Position numbers and translations under genes: made by a program. The notes under the pieces were generated by a model. It was given only the letters and a program-made list of their open reading frames with translations. It was not told the DNA's origin and searched no databases. Of a DNA stretch of 21,907 nt, positions 21,856-21,907 are shown piece after piece (the first letter of the stretch is position 1; each line of letters begins with the position of its first letter). This DNA is from a virus, in the IMG/VR virus record IMGVR_UViG_3300042518_000821, positions 1-21,907 of that record; one strand, given 5' to 3'.

Positions 21856-21907
21856 TTAGAGCGCGTTGACGTTGGCGATGTGGAGGAAGACCTCCAGTTC
21901 GCCGGTG
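21856..21907 (-). CDS. C-terminal 16 codons of a gene that continues past the right edge
   Basis: On the minus strand the frame reads TGELEVFLHIANVNAL then TAA at 21856-21858. Only this end is visible, so no product can be assigned. Its position just upstream of the portal-side genes, together with the absence of a major capsid gene elsewhere in the window, makes the capsid protein one candidate. That is a guess. Confidence 0.4.
   Translation of the reverse strand, partial: TGELEVFLHIANVNAL

Overview
The window looks like part of a temperate, podovirus-like bacteriophage or prophage genome. The host is probably a GC-rich bacterium, possibly a Verrucomicrobiota member. That host guess is an inference. 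It rests on a secreted protein whose N-terminal segment resembles modules I associate with that phylum, and on short tandem repeats in the gaps between genes. Nearly everything is coded on the minus strand, so the late genes read from right to left.

Layout from the right edge, in the direction of transcription: the last 16 codons of an unidentified gene (to 21856, possibly the capsid); a hairpin; two small proteins of unknown function; a large portal protein (18838-20946); a run of small beta-rich virion or appendage proteins (69, 173, 280 and 155 aa); a tail-adaptor-like protein (205 aa); an 85 aa protein; a compact lysis cassette (holin-like 71 aa, small membrane protein 57 aa, 50 aa lipoprotein, N-acetylmuramoyl-L-alanine amidase); a fiber-like protein; the 674 aa tail tube/nozzle candidate; a second fiber with a C1q-like tip; and then a block that resembles the internal (ejected) virion proteins of T7-like phages. 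That block holds proteins of 278, 156, 355 and 1738 aa. The largest carries a zinc-metallopeptidase HEYGH motif. The block is interrupted by a PP-loop PAPS-reductase-like enzyme and an overlapping cysteine-cluster (YkgJ-like) protein. Most genes overlap by 4 bp or lie within a few bases of each other, so this is one long late operon. It ends at a strong intrinsic terminator (1992-2024).

Beyond the terminator stands one separately transcribed, more GC-rich gene for a secreted SUMF1/FGE-like (C-type-lectin-fold) protein that lacks the catalytic cysteines. It is a good candidate for a moron. Next comes the 5' half of a tRNA-Thr(CGT) gene ending just after its palindromic anticodon arm. TGCC...GGCA repeats flank it on both sides. 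A tyrosine recombinase gene then runs off the left edge. An integrase on one side of a truncated tRNA and late genes on the other is what an attP site looks like, so the sequence may be an excised or packaged phage genome rather than a prophage end.

The points most worth pursuing are the moron next to the attachment site, the PAPS-reductase/cysteine-cluster pair inside the ejection block, degenerate 7-8 nt repeats that begin at the stop codons of several late genes, and a duplicated domain in the 280 aa virion protein. I see no CRISPR array, insertion sequence, rRNA or complete tRNA.
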